DNA of 64,000 nt from Alphaproteobacteria bacterium. GTDB taxonomy: Bacteria; Pseudomonadota; Alphaproteobacteria; Rhodospirillales; Rhodospirillaceae. The stretch covers positions 1 through 64,000 of the forward strand of contig JAUVUZ010000006.1 in assembly GCA_030604885.1 (NCBI GenBank), in the 5' to 3' direction. The notes below the pieces were generated by a model, which was not told the origin of the DNA, made no database searches, and worked only from the letters and a program-made list of their open reading frames with translations. How positions within the stretch are numbered: position 1 is the stretch's first letter; every line of letters starts with the position of its first letter. Shown one piece after another: positions 35,616 to 44,204 of the stretch. A program made the translations under genes and the position numbers.

Positions 35616-38600
35616 ATGCTCATTGAGGTCATGACGTCCCCGCTACAGCTCGCGTGGCTCGGCGCGATCCTGCTTCTCTGCGGCGAGGTGGTCGCGCTGT
35701 TCTGCGTCGGCAATCTCGTCCGGCTGATCGTCGTCTCCACCCTCGCCGACTTCGGCTACGTGCTGATCGGCCTCGGCCTCGGCGGCCCCGCCGGAGATGC
35801 CGGAGCGGCGATGCACCTCGAATATCAGGTGGCGATGCGCGGCTTCCTCGGGTTCGCCGCGTGGTGGCTGATCCGCCGCAGCGGTTCCGCCCTGCTTTGC
35901 GATCTCACCGGCAGCGGCCGGAGGATGCCGGTGGCGGCGACGCTGTTCGGCTTCGGGATGTTTTCGGTGATGGGGCTGTCGCCGTTCAAGGGTGCGTTCA
36001 GCCGGTTTCTGGTGCTGTATGCGGCGATCGAGCAGGGCCAGTGGCTGATCGCCGCGGTCGGAACCGTCGCCAGCATCGTCGCCGCGGTCTATTTCGTCGT
36101 GGTCATCCAGCGGGTCTGTTTCGAACCCCCGCGCCGTAGGCTCGACCTCGCGCCGCCGCCGGTCGGGGTGCCGACGCTCGCGGTCGGGCTCGGTCTTCTC
36201 ACCATCGTCATGAGCCTGTGGCCCGCGCCTTTCCTCGACTGGGCGAAGGCGGCGGCGCGGGTCGCCGACGGCGCGGCGGTGCCGGAGTTCGAATCGCCGT
36301 GGGCGTCGATCGCGCTGCTGCCTTACGTCGGCGGGTTCGCGGTTTACGCCGTCGGCCGGGTGTCGGCGCGGGCGCGCGATGTCGCCGCGGTGGCGCTGGC
36401 GGCGGGCACCCTGGCGCTGGCGTGGTTCGACCCCGGTCTCGAACCGGCGTCGCGGGTGTTCGTGCTGCTGATCGCCGCGATCGCGTTCGTGGTCGTGCTC
36501 TACTCGCTCGGCTACATGGCGCACGCCGACTACGCCAACCGCTACTGGTTCTTCCTGTTCCTGATGATCGGCTCGCTGGTCGGCGTCGCCTCGGCCAGCG
36601 ACTTCGGCAATTTCTACGTCTTCTGGGAGCTGATGACCTGGACCTCCTACTTCCTGGTCATCCACGAGCAGACCGAACGGGCGCTCAAGGCGGGCCTGGT
36701 CTACTTCGTGATGTGCGCCGCGGGCGCCTACGTGATGCACTTCGGCATCCTGCTGGTGCATGCCGAAACCGGCACCTTCGAGATGGCGGCGGTCGCCGCC
36801 CACGCCGGGCGGATCGCCCCCGGCGTCGGTGCCCTCGCGCTCGCCTGCTTCCTGGTCGGCTTCGCCGTCAAGGCGGGGCTGGTGCCGCTGCACCAGTGGC
36901 TGCCGCTCGCCCATCCCGCCGCGCCGTCGTCGATCTCGGCGCCGCTGTCGGGCATCCTCACCAAGGCCGGGGTGTTCGGGCTGGTCAAGGTCTTCTACGT
37001 GGTGTTCGGCGCGGCGGCGCTCGATCGCTTCGCGGTCCACGGCGTCGATTTCGGCGCGGTGGTCACGGTGCTCGGCTGCGCGACCCTGCTCTACGGCGAG
37101 GCGATGGCGCTGACGCAGCAGGAACTCAAGCGGATGCTCGCCTACTCGACGCTCGCGCAGATCGGCGAGATCGCGGCGGTGCTCGGACTCGGCACCTCGC
37201 TCGCAGCCACCGCGGCGCTGCTGCACGCCACCAATCACGCGGCGATGAAGAGCCTGCTGTTCCTCGCCGCGGGCGCGCTGATCCTGCGCGGCGGCAGGCG
37301 GCGGATCGACGAACTCGCCGGGCTCGGCCGCGCGATGCCGGTCACCGCCGGATGCTATGCCCTCGCCACCCTGGCGATCATGGGTCTGCCGCCGTTTTCC
37401 GGCTTCGTCAGCAAGTTCCTGATGATCTACGCCGCCGCCGAGGCCGGACAGGTGGCGGTGGCGGCGGTGATCCTGGCGGGCAGCTTCGTCGGCTGCTTCT
37501 ACTATCTCCGCGTCGTCCGGCTGCTGTTCTTCCACCCCTACGAGGGTCCGGCGATCGCCGAGGCGCCCGCGTCGATGCTGGCGGCGATGGCGGTGCTCGC
37601 CGCGGCGGTGGTGGCGGGCGGCTTCGCCCCGCAGTTCCAGCTCGGGCTGATCGCTCCGGCGGTGGCGGAGATGACCGCGCGCGGCCTGCGCGCCGTGGCG
37701 GTGCCCAACCTCGGCCTGGTGTGGACCCCGGCGGCGGCGATCGCCGCGGCGGGCGCGGTGGCGGCCTATCTCGTCGGTCGCCGGAGCGTCGCCTGGGCCG
37801 GGCGCGTCGCGGTGGCGTCGCTGCTGCTCGCCGCGCTCGCGGTCGCCGTCGACGGCGCGGGCCGCGACCATCTGTCGTTCTGGTTCGGCATCCTGATCGC
37901 GCTGGTCGGCGCGGGCAACATGTCGCACGCGACCGGCTATCTCGCCCACGGGCATGCCCAGCCGCGCTTCTACGCCGCCTTCGGGCTGATGATCGCCGGT
38001 CTGCTCGGTCTCGCGGCCAGCCCCGACGCGTTCAACTTCTTCGCCTTCTGGGAGCTGATGAGCAGCTGGACGCTCTACTTCGCGATCATCCACGAGGAGA
38101 CCGACGACGCGCGGCGCGAAGGCTTCAAGTATTTCCTCTTCAACACCGTCGGCGCGAGCCTGATGTTCCTCGGCTTCGCGATGCTGAGCGCCCGGGCGGG
38201 GTCGTTCGACTTCGCCGAACTCGGGCGGGTGCTGCGGACCGCGTCGCCCGCGTGGGGCGGCGGCGCGGTGGTGCTGGTGTTCCTCGGCCTGGTGATGAAG
38301 GCGGCGCAGGTGCCGGTGCGCATCGACTACCAGATGCACCCCGCCACCGCGCCGACGCCGGTCAGCGGTTACATCTCGGCGGTGCTGTTGAAGTGCGGGC
38401 CGTTCGGGCTGCTCAAGCTGTCGGTGCTGCTCGGCGGCGCGGCGGCGATCGGTCGGCTCGGCATGCTCGACGGGATGCCGGTGGTGATGTACGCGGTCGC
38501 GGCGATCGCCGCCGTCACCATCCTCTACGCCGGGGCGATGGCGGTGATCCAGAACGGCATCAAGCGGCTGCTGATCTACAGCACCGTCTCGCAGCTCGGC

Positions 38601-39389
38601 TACATTCTGCTCGGGGTTTCGCTCGGCACCGATCTCGGCGTCGCCGGCGGGCTGATGCACCTCGCGAACCACATGATGCTGAAGAACCTGCTGTTCCTCG
38701 GCGCGGGCTGCATCATGGCGCAGGTTCATGCCACCAGCCTCGATCAACTCGGCGGCCTGGCGCGGCGGATGCCGGCGACCTTCGGCATCTTCCTGTTCGC
38801 CGGGCTGTCGCTCGCCGGTTTGCCGCCGCTCAACGGCTTCGCCTCGAAGTGGCTGATCTTCCAGGCGGCGTTCCAGTCCGGCCACTACGTGCTCGGCACC
38901 GCGGCGATGGTCGGCAGCCTGCTGACCCTGGCGGCGATCCTGAAGTTCGTCCACGCCGCCTTCCTCGGCACGCCGTGCGCGGCCGCCGCCGAGGTGCGCG
39001 AGGCGCCGCTCGCGATGCTCGCGCCGATGGCGGCGATGACCGCGGCGTGCGTCGTCGTCGGCATCTTCCCCGGGGTGCTGCTGGTGCCGATCGCGGCGAT
39101 CGAGGGCGAGCTCGGACTCGCTCCGGTGGCCGCCTCGCTGTTCGGCGGTCTGCCGGGCATCGACGGCTGGAGTCCGATCGTCCTGTGGGCGCTGGCGGCG
39201 GTGGTCGCGGCGATCGTCGGGGTCTATCCCCGCCTCGGCGGGCGCGGCGCCCCGGCGGTCGGCACCCACCTGCACGCCTGCGGCGTCACCGACATTGCGC
39301 CCACGGCGACGCACGTCGCCGCTTCGAACCTGTTCGAGTCCGCCGACCGGGCGATCCGCCTGGCGCTGCAACCCAGGCGCGGCGGCTGA
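35616..39389 (+). CDS. cooM: Energy-converting hydrogenase membrane subunit CooM (multi-antiporter fusion)
   Basis: A 1257-residue integral membrane protein matching Rhodospirillum rubrum CooM (about 1270 residues). It is built from NuoL/M/N-type antiporter modules: a partial module at residues 1-210, a full one at about 240-700 ([21 protein letters not shown] loop) and a second full one at about 740-1160 ([23 protein letters not shown]). Such modules carry the ion across the membrane when electrons flow to the NiFe site. The ATG at 35616 is eight bases from GGAGG. First gene of cooMKLXUH. Whether H+ or Na+ is pumped cannot be told. Confidence 0.9.
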   Translation: MLIEVMTSPLQLAWLGAILLLCGEVVALFCVGNLVRLIVVSTLADFGYVLIGLGLGGPAGDAGAAMHLEYQVAMRGFLGFAAWWLIRRSGSALLCDLTGSGRRMPVAATLFGFGMFSVMGLSPFKGAFSRFLVLYAAIEQGQWLIAAVGTVASIVAAVYFVVVIQRVCFEPPRRRLDLAPPPVGVPTLAVGLGLLTIVMSLWPAPFLDWAKAAARVADGAAVPEFESPWASIALLPYVGGFAVYAVGRVSARARDVAAVALAAGTLALAWFDPGLEPASRVFVLLIAAIAFVVVLYSLGYMAHADYANRYWFFLFLMIGSLVGVASASDFGNFYVFWELMTWTSYFLVIHEQTERALKAGLVYFVMCAAGAYVMHFGILLVHAETGTFEMAAVAAHAGRIAPGVGALALACFLVGFAVKAGLVPLHQWLPLAHPAAPSSISAPLSGILTKAGVFGLVKVFYVVFGAAALDRFAVHGVDFGAVVTVLGCATLLYGEAMALTQQELKRMLAYSTLAQIGEIAAVLGLGTSLAATAALLHATNHAAMKSLLFLAAGALILRGGRRRIDELAGLGRAMPVTAGCYALATLAIMGLPPFSGFVSKFLMIYAAAEAGQVAVAAVILAGSFVGCFYYLRVVRLLFFHPYEGPAIAEAPASMLAAMAVLAAAVVAGGFAPQFQLGLIAPAVAEMTARGLRAVAVPNLGLVWTPAAAIAAAGAVAAYLVGRRSVAWAGRVAVASLLLAALAVAVDGAGRDHLSFWFGILIALVGAGNMSHATGYLAHGHAQPRFYAAFGLMIAGLLGLAASPDAFNFFAFWELMSSWTLYFAIIHEETDDARREGFKYFLFNTVGASLMFLGFAMLSARAGSFDFAELGRVLRTASPAWGGGAVVLVFLGLVMKAAQVPVRIDYQMHPATAPTPVSGYISAVLLKCGPFGLLKLSVLLGGAAAIGRLGMLDGMPVVMYAVAAIAAVTILYAGAMAVIQNGIKRLLIYSTVSQLGYILLGVSLGTDLGVAGGLMHLANHMMLKNLLFLGAGCIMAQVHATSLDQLGGLARRMPATFGIFLFAGLSLAGLPPLNGFASKWLIFQAAFQSGHYVLGTAAMVGSLLTLAAILKFVHAAFLGTPCAAAAEVREAPLAMLAPMAAMTAACVVVGIFPGVLLVPIAAIEGELGLAPVAASLFGGLPGIDGWSPIVLWALAAVVAAIVGVYPRLGGRGAPAVGTHLHACGVTDIAPTATHVAASNLFESADRAIRLALQPRRGG

Positions 39390-39400
39390 GGAGACCTGCG

Positions 39401-40357
39401 ATGCCCGAATCCCTTGCCCTTCTCCTGTCGGTCGCGGTGTTTCCGGGAGGCGTCTTCGCCCTCGGCCTCGGACTCGCGCTCAAGGGGGTCGACCGCCGCC
39501 TCGCCGCCCGTCTGCAGCGGCGGGTCGGGCCGCCGCTGATGCAGCCGTTCTTCGATCTCGTCAAGCTGACCCGCAAGCGCACGATGATCCCGGACGTGGC
39601 CTGCCGCGCGGTGTTCCTCGGCGCGCCGCTGGCGGGGGTGGTGGCGATGCTGCTGGCGGCGGCGCTGCTGCCGGTTCCCGGTCTTTACGAACCCAGCCCG
39701 GCGCTCGGCGACCTGCTGGTGCTGTTCTACCTGCTGGCGGTGCCGGCGGTGGTGCTGATGCTGGCGGGTTCGGCCTCCGGCTCGCCGTTCGGCGCGATCG
39801 GCTTCTCGCGCGAGATGATGCTGATGCTCGCCTACGAAATTCCGATCGTGCTGGTGATCGTCGCGGTCGGTCTCAAGACCGGCATCGGCCGGGGCGAGGG
39901 GATGACCCTGTCGCTGACCGAGATCGTCCGCTACCAGCGCGCCCACGGCGCCTTCCTGCTCGACCCGGCGATGTGGCCGGCGTTGCTCGCCTTTCTCGCG
40001 TTCTTCCCCGCCAACCTCGGGATCGTGCCGTTCGACATCGCCGAGGCCGAAACCGAGGTGCTGGAGGGGCCGCTACTCGAGTACTCCGGCCCGGCGCTCG
40101 GCCTGTTCAAGATGATGTCGGCGGCGAAGGCGGTGGTGGTTCTCGGCCTCGGCATCTGCCTGTTCTTCCCGAGCGGCCCGGACGGCCTGCCCGGCCTCGC
40201 GGTCCACGCGCTCAAAATGCTGGCGCTGATGGCGGTGGGCGTCTCGGTGCTGCGGGTCTCCGCGGGCCGGATGCGGATCGACCAGGCGTTCGGGTTTTTT
40301 CTGAAATGGCCGCTGGCGCTGGCGGTTGCCGGCGTCGCCGCCGCGGTTCTGGCATGA
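39401..40357 (+). CDS. cooK: Hydrogenase membrane subunit CooK (NuoH-like)
   Basis: A 318-residue membrane protein with about eight helices, homologous to NuoH, EchB and HycD, which links the peripheral hydrogenase arm to the antiporter modules. The NuoH signature region is visible as RRVGPPLMQPFFDLVKL near residue 40 and FDIAEAETEVLEG near residue 210. AGGAGA precedes the ATG. The stop overlaps an alternative upstream start of cooL. Confidence 0.92.
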   Translation: MPESLALLLSVAVFPGGVFALGLGLALKGVDRRLAARLQRRVGPPLMQPFFDLVKLTRKRTMIPDVACRAVFLGAPLAGVVAMLLAAALLPVPGLYEPSPALGDLLVLFYLLAVPAVVLMLAGSASGSPFGAIGFSREMMLMLAYEIPIVLVIVAVGLKTGIGRGEGMTLSLTEIVRYQRAHGAFLLDPAMWPALLAFLAFFPANLGIVPFDIAEAETEVLEGPLLEYSGPALGLFKMMSAAKAVVVLGLGICLFFPSGPDGLPGLAVHALKMLALMAVGVSVLRVSAGRMRIDQAFGFFLKWPLALAVAGVAAAVLA

Positions 40358-40368
40358 AGGGGAAGGCG

Positions 40369-40797
40369 ATGAACCTGATCAGCCGGATATCGGCGCGCTC
40401 GCCCTGGCTCTACCGCATCAACGCCGGGTCGTGCAACGGCTGCGACGTCGAACTCGCCACCACCGCGTGCATCCCGCGCTACGACGTCGAACGCCTCGGC
40501 TGCAAGTACTGCGGCAGCCCGCGCCACGCCGACATCGTGCTGATCACCGGGCCGCTCACCGTGCGGGTCAAGGACAAGGTGCTGCGCCTCTACGGCGAGA
40601 TCCCCGACCCCAAGGTCACCGTCGCGGTCGGCATCTGCCCGATTTCGGGCGGCGTCTTCCGCGGCAGCTACGCGGTGTGCGCGCCGATCGACCAGTACAT
40701 CCCGATCGACGTCAACGTGCCCGGCTGCCCGCCGCGCCCGCAGGCGATCCTCGAGGGCGTGGCGATGGCGATCGAGATCTGGAAAGAGCGGCTGTGA
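40369..40797 (+). CDS. cooL: NiFe hydrogenase small subunit CooL (NuoB-like)
   Basis: A 142-residue small subunit holding only the proximal [4Fe-4S] cluster: Cys22 and Cys25 (NGCDVE), Cys90 (VGICPISGG) and Cys120 (VPGCPPRP), the NuoB-type ligand set. It has no Tat signal, as expected for a cytoplasm-facing energy-converting hydrogenase. The start at 40369 follows AAGGGGAAGG; an ATG at 40354 overlapping the cooK stop would add five residues and is possible. Confidence 0.93.
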   Translation: MNLISRISARSPWLYRINAGSCNGCDVELATTACIPRYDVERLGCKYCGSPRHADIVLITGPLTVRVKDKVLRLYGEIPDPKVTVAVGICPISGGVFRGSYAVCAPIDQYIPIDVNVPGCPPRPQAILEGVAMAIEIWKERL

Positions 40798-40807
40798 GGA
40801 GGACGAC

Positions 40808-41308
40808 ATGGGATTTCTCGGCGTATTGATCCGCAACCTCGTGGCCGGTCCGTCCACCGATCCGTTCCCGTTCGGCGAGACCTTCACCCCCGCGACCCTG
40901 CGCGGCCGGGTCGAATACCACCCGGCGGATTGCGTCGCCTGCCGCGCCTGCGAGCAGGTCTGCGTCGGCGGCGCGATCCGCTTCGACAAGACGCCCGAGG
41001 GGCTGCGCTTCCTGCTCTGGCACGACAGCTGCACCTTCTGCGGCCTGTGCGCCTTCTATTGCCCGACCGAAGGCATCACCCTCACCGACGACTGGCACCT
41101 CGCGCATCCGCAATCGCGCAAGTTCGCGATGGTGGAGGAGGGGACGATCCCCACCATCCGCTGCGCCGCCTGCGGCGCCCAGGCGCTCGCCACCGCCCCC
41201 GCCGCCGCGCTCTTCGACCATCCGCCGACCCCGGCCGAGGTGGAGGAGATGCGGAGCTACTGCCCGCGCTGCCGACGCAAGGTCGCGGCGGAAAGGAAGG
41301 CATCATGA
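40808..41308 (+). CDS. cooX: Hydrogenase polyferredoxin subunit CooX (NuoI-like)
   Basis: A 166-residue electron-transfer subunit with two [4Fe-4S] motifs: Cys42-x2-Cys45-x2-Cys48-x3-Cys52 and Cys75-x2-Cys78-x2-Cys81-x3-Cys85. It takes electrons from soluble ferredoxin and hands them to CooL. A further C-terminal pair of CxxC motifs (CAAC, CPRC) looks like a zinc ribbon. The stop overlaps the cooU start (ATGA). Confidence 0.92.
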   Translation: MGFLGVLIRNLVAGPSTDPFPFGETFTPATLRGRVEYHPADCVACRACEQVCVGGAIRFDKTPEGLRFLLWHDSCTFCGLCAFYCPTEGITLTDDWHLAHPQSRKFAMVEEGTIPTIRCAACGAQALATAPAAALFDHPPTPAEVEEMRSYCPRCRRKVAAERKAS

Positions 41309-41925
41309 CCGCTCTGCCCGACGACATCGAGGCCCGGTTGCGGGCCGCCGCCCCGGGCGGCATCGGCTACAGCCGCGACGAGACCGCCAAGGGCGTCGCG
41401 GTCGCGTGGTGCGAACTCGCCGATCCCGCCGACCTCGAGGCCGCCGCCCGCTGCCTCAAGGATCTCGGCGCGCGGCTCTCGACGATCACCGCCTTGCAGC
41501 CGAAGCCGCCGGAGCCGGATGACGACGACGACGCTGCCGACGGCGACGACGCGGCCGATGCGGGCGAACCCGAGCCGCCGCGCGCCCTCGGCGGGGTGGC
41601 GATCGACGGAACCTCCTACGAGATCGCCTATCACTTCGACGTCGACGGCGACACCCTGACGCTGACGGTGTTCCTGCCCGCGGGCGGCGGCACGGTTCCG
41701 TCGCTCACGCCGCTGTTCCGCAACGCCGACTGGAGCGAGCGGGAGCTGATGGAGATCTATGCGATCCGCATCGACGGCCACCCCGACCCGCGCCGCCTGT
41801 TCCTCGACGAATCGGTGGACGCCGCGGTTCTCGAACGCCTGATCCCGTTTTCGACGCTGGTCAACGCCGCCAGCACCAAGTCGCTGTGGGAAAAGATCCT
41901 CGAACAGAAGGGCGGCGCATCATGA
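41305..41925 (+). CDS. cooU: Hydrogenase subunit CooU (NuoC-like)
   Basis: A 206-residue protein of the NuoC/EchD 30-kDa family, a scaffold of the peripheral arm. The conserved C-terminal segment is ADWSERELMEIYAIRIDGHPDPRRLFLDE. Between the N-terminal domain and this part lies a strongly acidic linker at about residues 70-92 (runs of Asp/Glu), not usual in the family and probably a flexible loop. Overlaps both neighbours by ATGA. Confidence 0.9.
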   Translation: MTALPDDIEARLRAAAPGGIGYSRDETAKGVAVAWCELADPADLEAAARCLKDLGARLSTITALQPKPPEPDDDDDAADGDDAADAGEPEPPRALGGVAIDGTSYEIAYHFDVDGDTLTLTVFLPAGGGTVPSLTPLFRNADWSERELMEIYAIRIDGHPDPRRLFLDESVDAAVLERLIPFSTLVNAASTKSLWEKILEQKGGAS

Positions 41926-43004
41926 GCACCTTCACCATTCCGGTCGGGCCGCTGCACGTGGCGCTCGAGGAGCCGATGTACTTCAAGGTCGAGGTCGAGG
42001 GCGAGACCGTCCGCAACGTCGAGATCACCGCCGGGCACGTCCACCGCGGCGTCGAATACCTCACGACCAAGCGCACGATCTTCCAGAACATCACCCTCAC
42101 CGAGCGGATCTGCTCGCTGTGCTCGAACAGCCACCCCGAGGCCTACTGCATGGCGATCGAGCAGATCGCCGGGATCGCGGTGAGCGAGCGCGCCGAGTCC
42201 CTGCGGGTGATGGCGAGCGAGATCAAGCGGATCGCCTCGCACCTGTTCAACGTCGCGATCCTCGCGCATCTCGTCGGCTTCGACACCCTGTTCATGCAGG
42301 TCATGGAGACCCGCGAGATCGTCCAGGATCTCAAGGAGACGCTGTTCGGCAACCGCATGGACATCGGCGCCAACTGCATCGGCGGGGTGCGCTTCGATCT
42401 CGATTCCAAGGGGCTCTCCTACCTCGCCGCGCAGCTTCTGCGCCTGGAGCCGCAGCTCGACGAGATCGTCCGCCACTATCGCACCAACACCTCGATCCTG
42501 CGCCGCACCCGCGGCGTCGGCGTGCTCGATCGTGCCGCGGCGGTGGACTGCGCGGTGGTCGGCCCGGTGGCGCGCGCCTCCGGCATCGCCTACGACGTCC
42601 GCACCAAGGCGCCCTATTCGGCCTACGACAAGCTCGACGTGCCGGTCCACACCCTCGAGGACGGCGACGTCTGGTCGCGCGCGCTGGTCCGCCTCGCCGA
42701 GGCGAAGACCGCGATCGACGTGCTCCGTCAGTGCGCCGCGCACCTCCCGGAAGGGCCGACCGGCCCGCGCGAGCGGCCCGACGTGCCCGCCGGGCAGGCG
42801 ATCGCCAAGTGCGAGGCGCCGCGCGGCGAGCTGATCTACTACGTGCGCACCGATGGCTCCCGTTGTCCCGAACGGGTGAAGTGGCGGGTCCCGAGCTTCA
42901 TGAACTGGGACGCGCTGCGGGTCATGCTCGCCGATGCCAAGGTGGCCGACATTTCCCTGATCGTGAGCAGCATCGACCCGTGCATCTCGTGTACGGAGCG
43001 GTGA
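41922..43004 (+). CDS. cooH: NiFe hydrogenase large subunit CooH
   Basis: A 360-residue catalytic subunit. Nickel and iron are held by Cys64 and Cys67 (ERICSLCSNSH) and by Cys354 and Cys357 (DPCISCTER). The chain stops two residues after the final CxxC, so there is no C-terminal peptide to be cleaved after nickel insertion, in line with the lack of a maturation protease gene here. It is the last gene of the coo block; in R. rubrum cooFSCTJ would follow, but here a ferredoxin and molybdenum genes do. Confidence 0.94.
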   Translation: MSTFTIPVGPLHVALEEPMYFKVEVEGETVRNVEITAGHVHRGVEYLTTKRTIFQNITLTERICSLCSNSHPEAYCMAIEQIAGIAVSERAESLRVMASEIKRIASHLFNVAILAHLVGFDTLFMQVMETREIVQDLKETLFGNRMDIGANCIGGVRFDLDSKGLSYLAAQLLRLEPQLDEIVRHYRTNTSILRRTRGVGVLDRAAAVDCAVVGPVARASGIAYDVRTKAPYSAYDKLDVPVHTLEDGDVWSRALVRLAEAKTAIDVLRQCAAHLPEGPTGPRERPDVPAGQAIAKCEAPRGELIYYVRTDGSRCPERVKWRVPSFMNWDALRVMLADAKVADISLIVSSIDPCISCTER

Positions 43005-43058
43005 CGGCGGGGGGGTCCGCGGGCGCGGCCCGCGGCCGAACAAGGAGAGGAGAAGATC

Positions 43059-43250
43059 ATGGCCTACAAGATTCTCGCCGATGCGTGCGAGGGGTGCGGT
43101 TCGTGCGAGGCGGTATGCCCGAACGGCGCGATCAGCCACAAGAAGAAGGTCTACAGCATCAATCCCGACAAGTGCAAGGAGTGCCAGGGCGACTTCGACG
43201 AACCCCAGTGCGCCGCCACCTGCCCGAACGGAGCCTGCGTTCCGGCCTGA
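43059..43250 (+). CDS. 2[4Fe-4S] ferredoxin
   Basis: A 63-residue ferredoxin: Cys10, 13, 16 and 20 form the first cluster set and Cys39, 42, 51 and 55 the second, with an 8-residue insert between the second and third ligand as in FdxN/chromatium-type ferredoxins. It is placed between cooH and the XdhC/Mop genes, so it is the natural carrier from the aldehyde oxidoreductase or the FAD protein to CooX. AGGAGAGGAG precedes the ATG. Confidence 0.92.
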   Translation: MAYKILADACEGCGSCEAVCPNGAISHKKKVYSINPDKCKECQGDFDEPQCAATCPNGACVPA

Positions 43251-43283
43251 TCGCGCGTCGACGCGAAGGCCGGGCGCGTTTCC

Positions 43284-43307
43284 GCCGTTCCGCGTCCACG
43301 GAACGGC
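43284..43307 (+). terminator. Stem-loop between the ferredoxin and xdhC genes
   Basis: A perfect 9-bp stem (GCCGTTCCG / CGGAACGGC) with a 6-nt loop and no U-tract, 34 bp past the ferredoxin stop. It may partly terminate or stabilise the upstream hydrogenase message. Confidence 0.4.
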
Positions 43308-43326
43308 CTGCGCCAGGGAGAGCAGC

Positions 43327-44172
43327 ATGGATATCTACGAAGAGGTGGTACGGATGCGACGCGAGGGGCGGCGGGCGGCGCTGGCGACGATCGTCACCAG
43401 CAACGGCTCGATCCCCTCGTTCACCGCGGCGAAGATGCTGGTGTCCGAGGACGGCAGCATCCTCGGCACGATCGGCGGCGGCCGGGTCGAGGCGGACGTG
43501 ATCGCCGCGGCGCTCAAGACGATCCAGCGCGAGAAGCCGCAGACTCTCGACTTCGACCTCGTCTCCAACCCCGGCGACGATGCGGGGTTCCTGTGCGGCG
43601 GCGAACTCAAGGTGTTCATCGAGCCGATCGCCCCGGCGCCGGTGCTCTACATCTTCGGAGCCGGGCACGTCGGCTTCAGCACCTACAAGATCGCCCGGAT
43701 GGCGGGGTTCGAGGTGGTCGTCGTCGACGACCGCGCCGCCTACGCCAACCGTCAACGGTTTCCGGAGGCGAAGGAGATCTTCGCCGCCGATTGGGAGGAG
43801 ACGCTCGGCAAGCTCGCCCTCGCCGAGGGCGACTACGTCTTCATCGTCACCCGCGGACACCAGCTGGACGCGCGCGTCCTGCGCTGGGCCGCCGCCACGC
43901 CCGCCGCCTACGTCGGCATGATCGGCTCGCGGGCGAAGGTCGCCACGGTATTGCAGAAACTCAAGCAGGACGGGGTTCCGGCCGAGCGGCTCGAACGCGT
44001 CCACGCCCCTGTCGGTCTCGACATCGGCGCCACCACCCCCGAGGAAATCGCAGTCGCCGTTACTGCGGAGATGATTGCCTTTCGCAGGCACAGCGAGGCG
44101 GCCCTGCCGCACATGCGCGACCTCCGGGCTTCCCGCGGACGAACGCGGGAGAAGTCGGAAACGGTTGAGTAG
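43327..44172 (+). CDS. XdhC/CoxI-family molybdenum cofactor chaperone
   Basis: A 281-residue protein of the XdhC family, which binds molybdopterin, promotes its sulfuration and inserts it into xanthine dehydrogenase-family enzymes. The N-terminal domain has TIGGGRVEADV and GFLCGGELKVF, and the C-terminal Rossmann domain has IFGAGHVG and YVGMIGSRAK. It stands directly upstream of the Mop-type oxidoreductase, its obvious client. Confidence 0.88.
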   Translation: MDIYEEVVRMRREGRRAALATIVTSNGSIPSFTAAKMLVSEDGSILGTIGGGRVEADVIAAALKTIQREKPQTLDFDLVSNPGDDAGFLCGGELKVFIEPIAPAPVLYIFGAGHVGFSTYKIARMAGFEVVVVDDRAAYANRQRFPEAKEIFAADWEETLGKLALAEGDYVFIVTRGHQLDARVLRWAAATPAAYVGMIGSRAKVATVLQKLKQDGVPAERLERVHAPVGLDIGATTPEEIAVAVTAEMIAFRRHSEAALPHMRDLRASRGRTREKSETVE

Positions 44173-44204
44173 GGATTCAACCCAAAAGCCAGGGAGGATG
44201 GTTC

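Noticed and set aside
35643-39371. 1242-codon open frame antisense to cooM
   Set aside because: Extremely Arg/Gln/Glu/His-rich shadow of the cooM codons with no domain.
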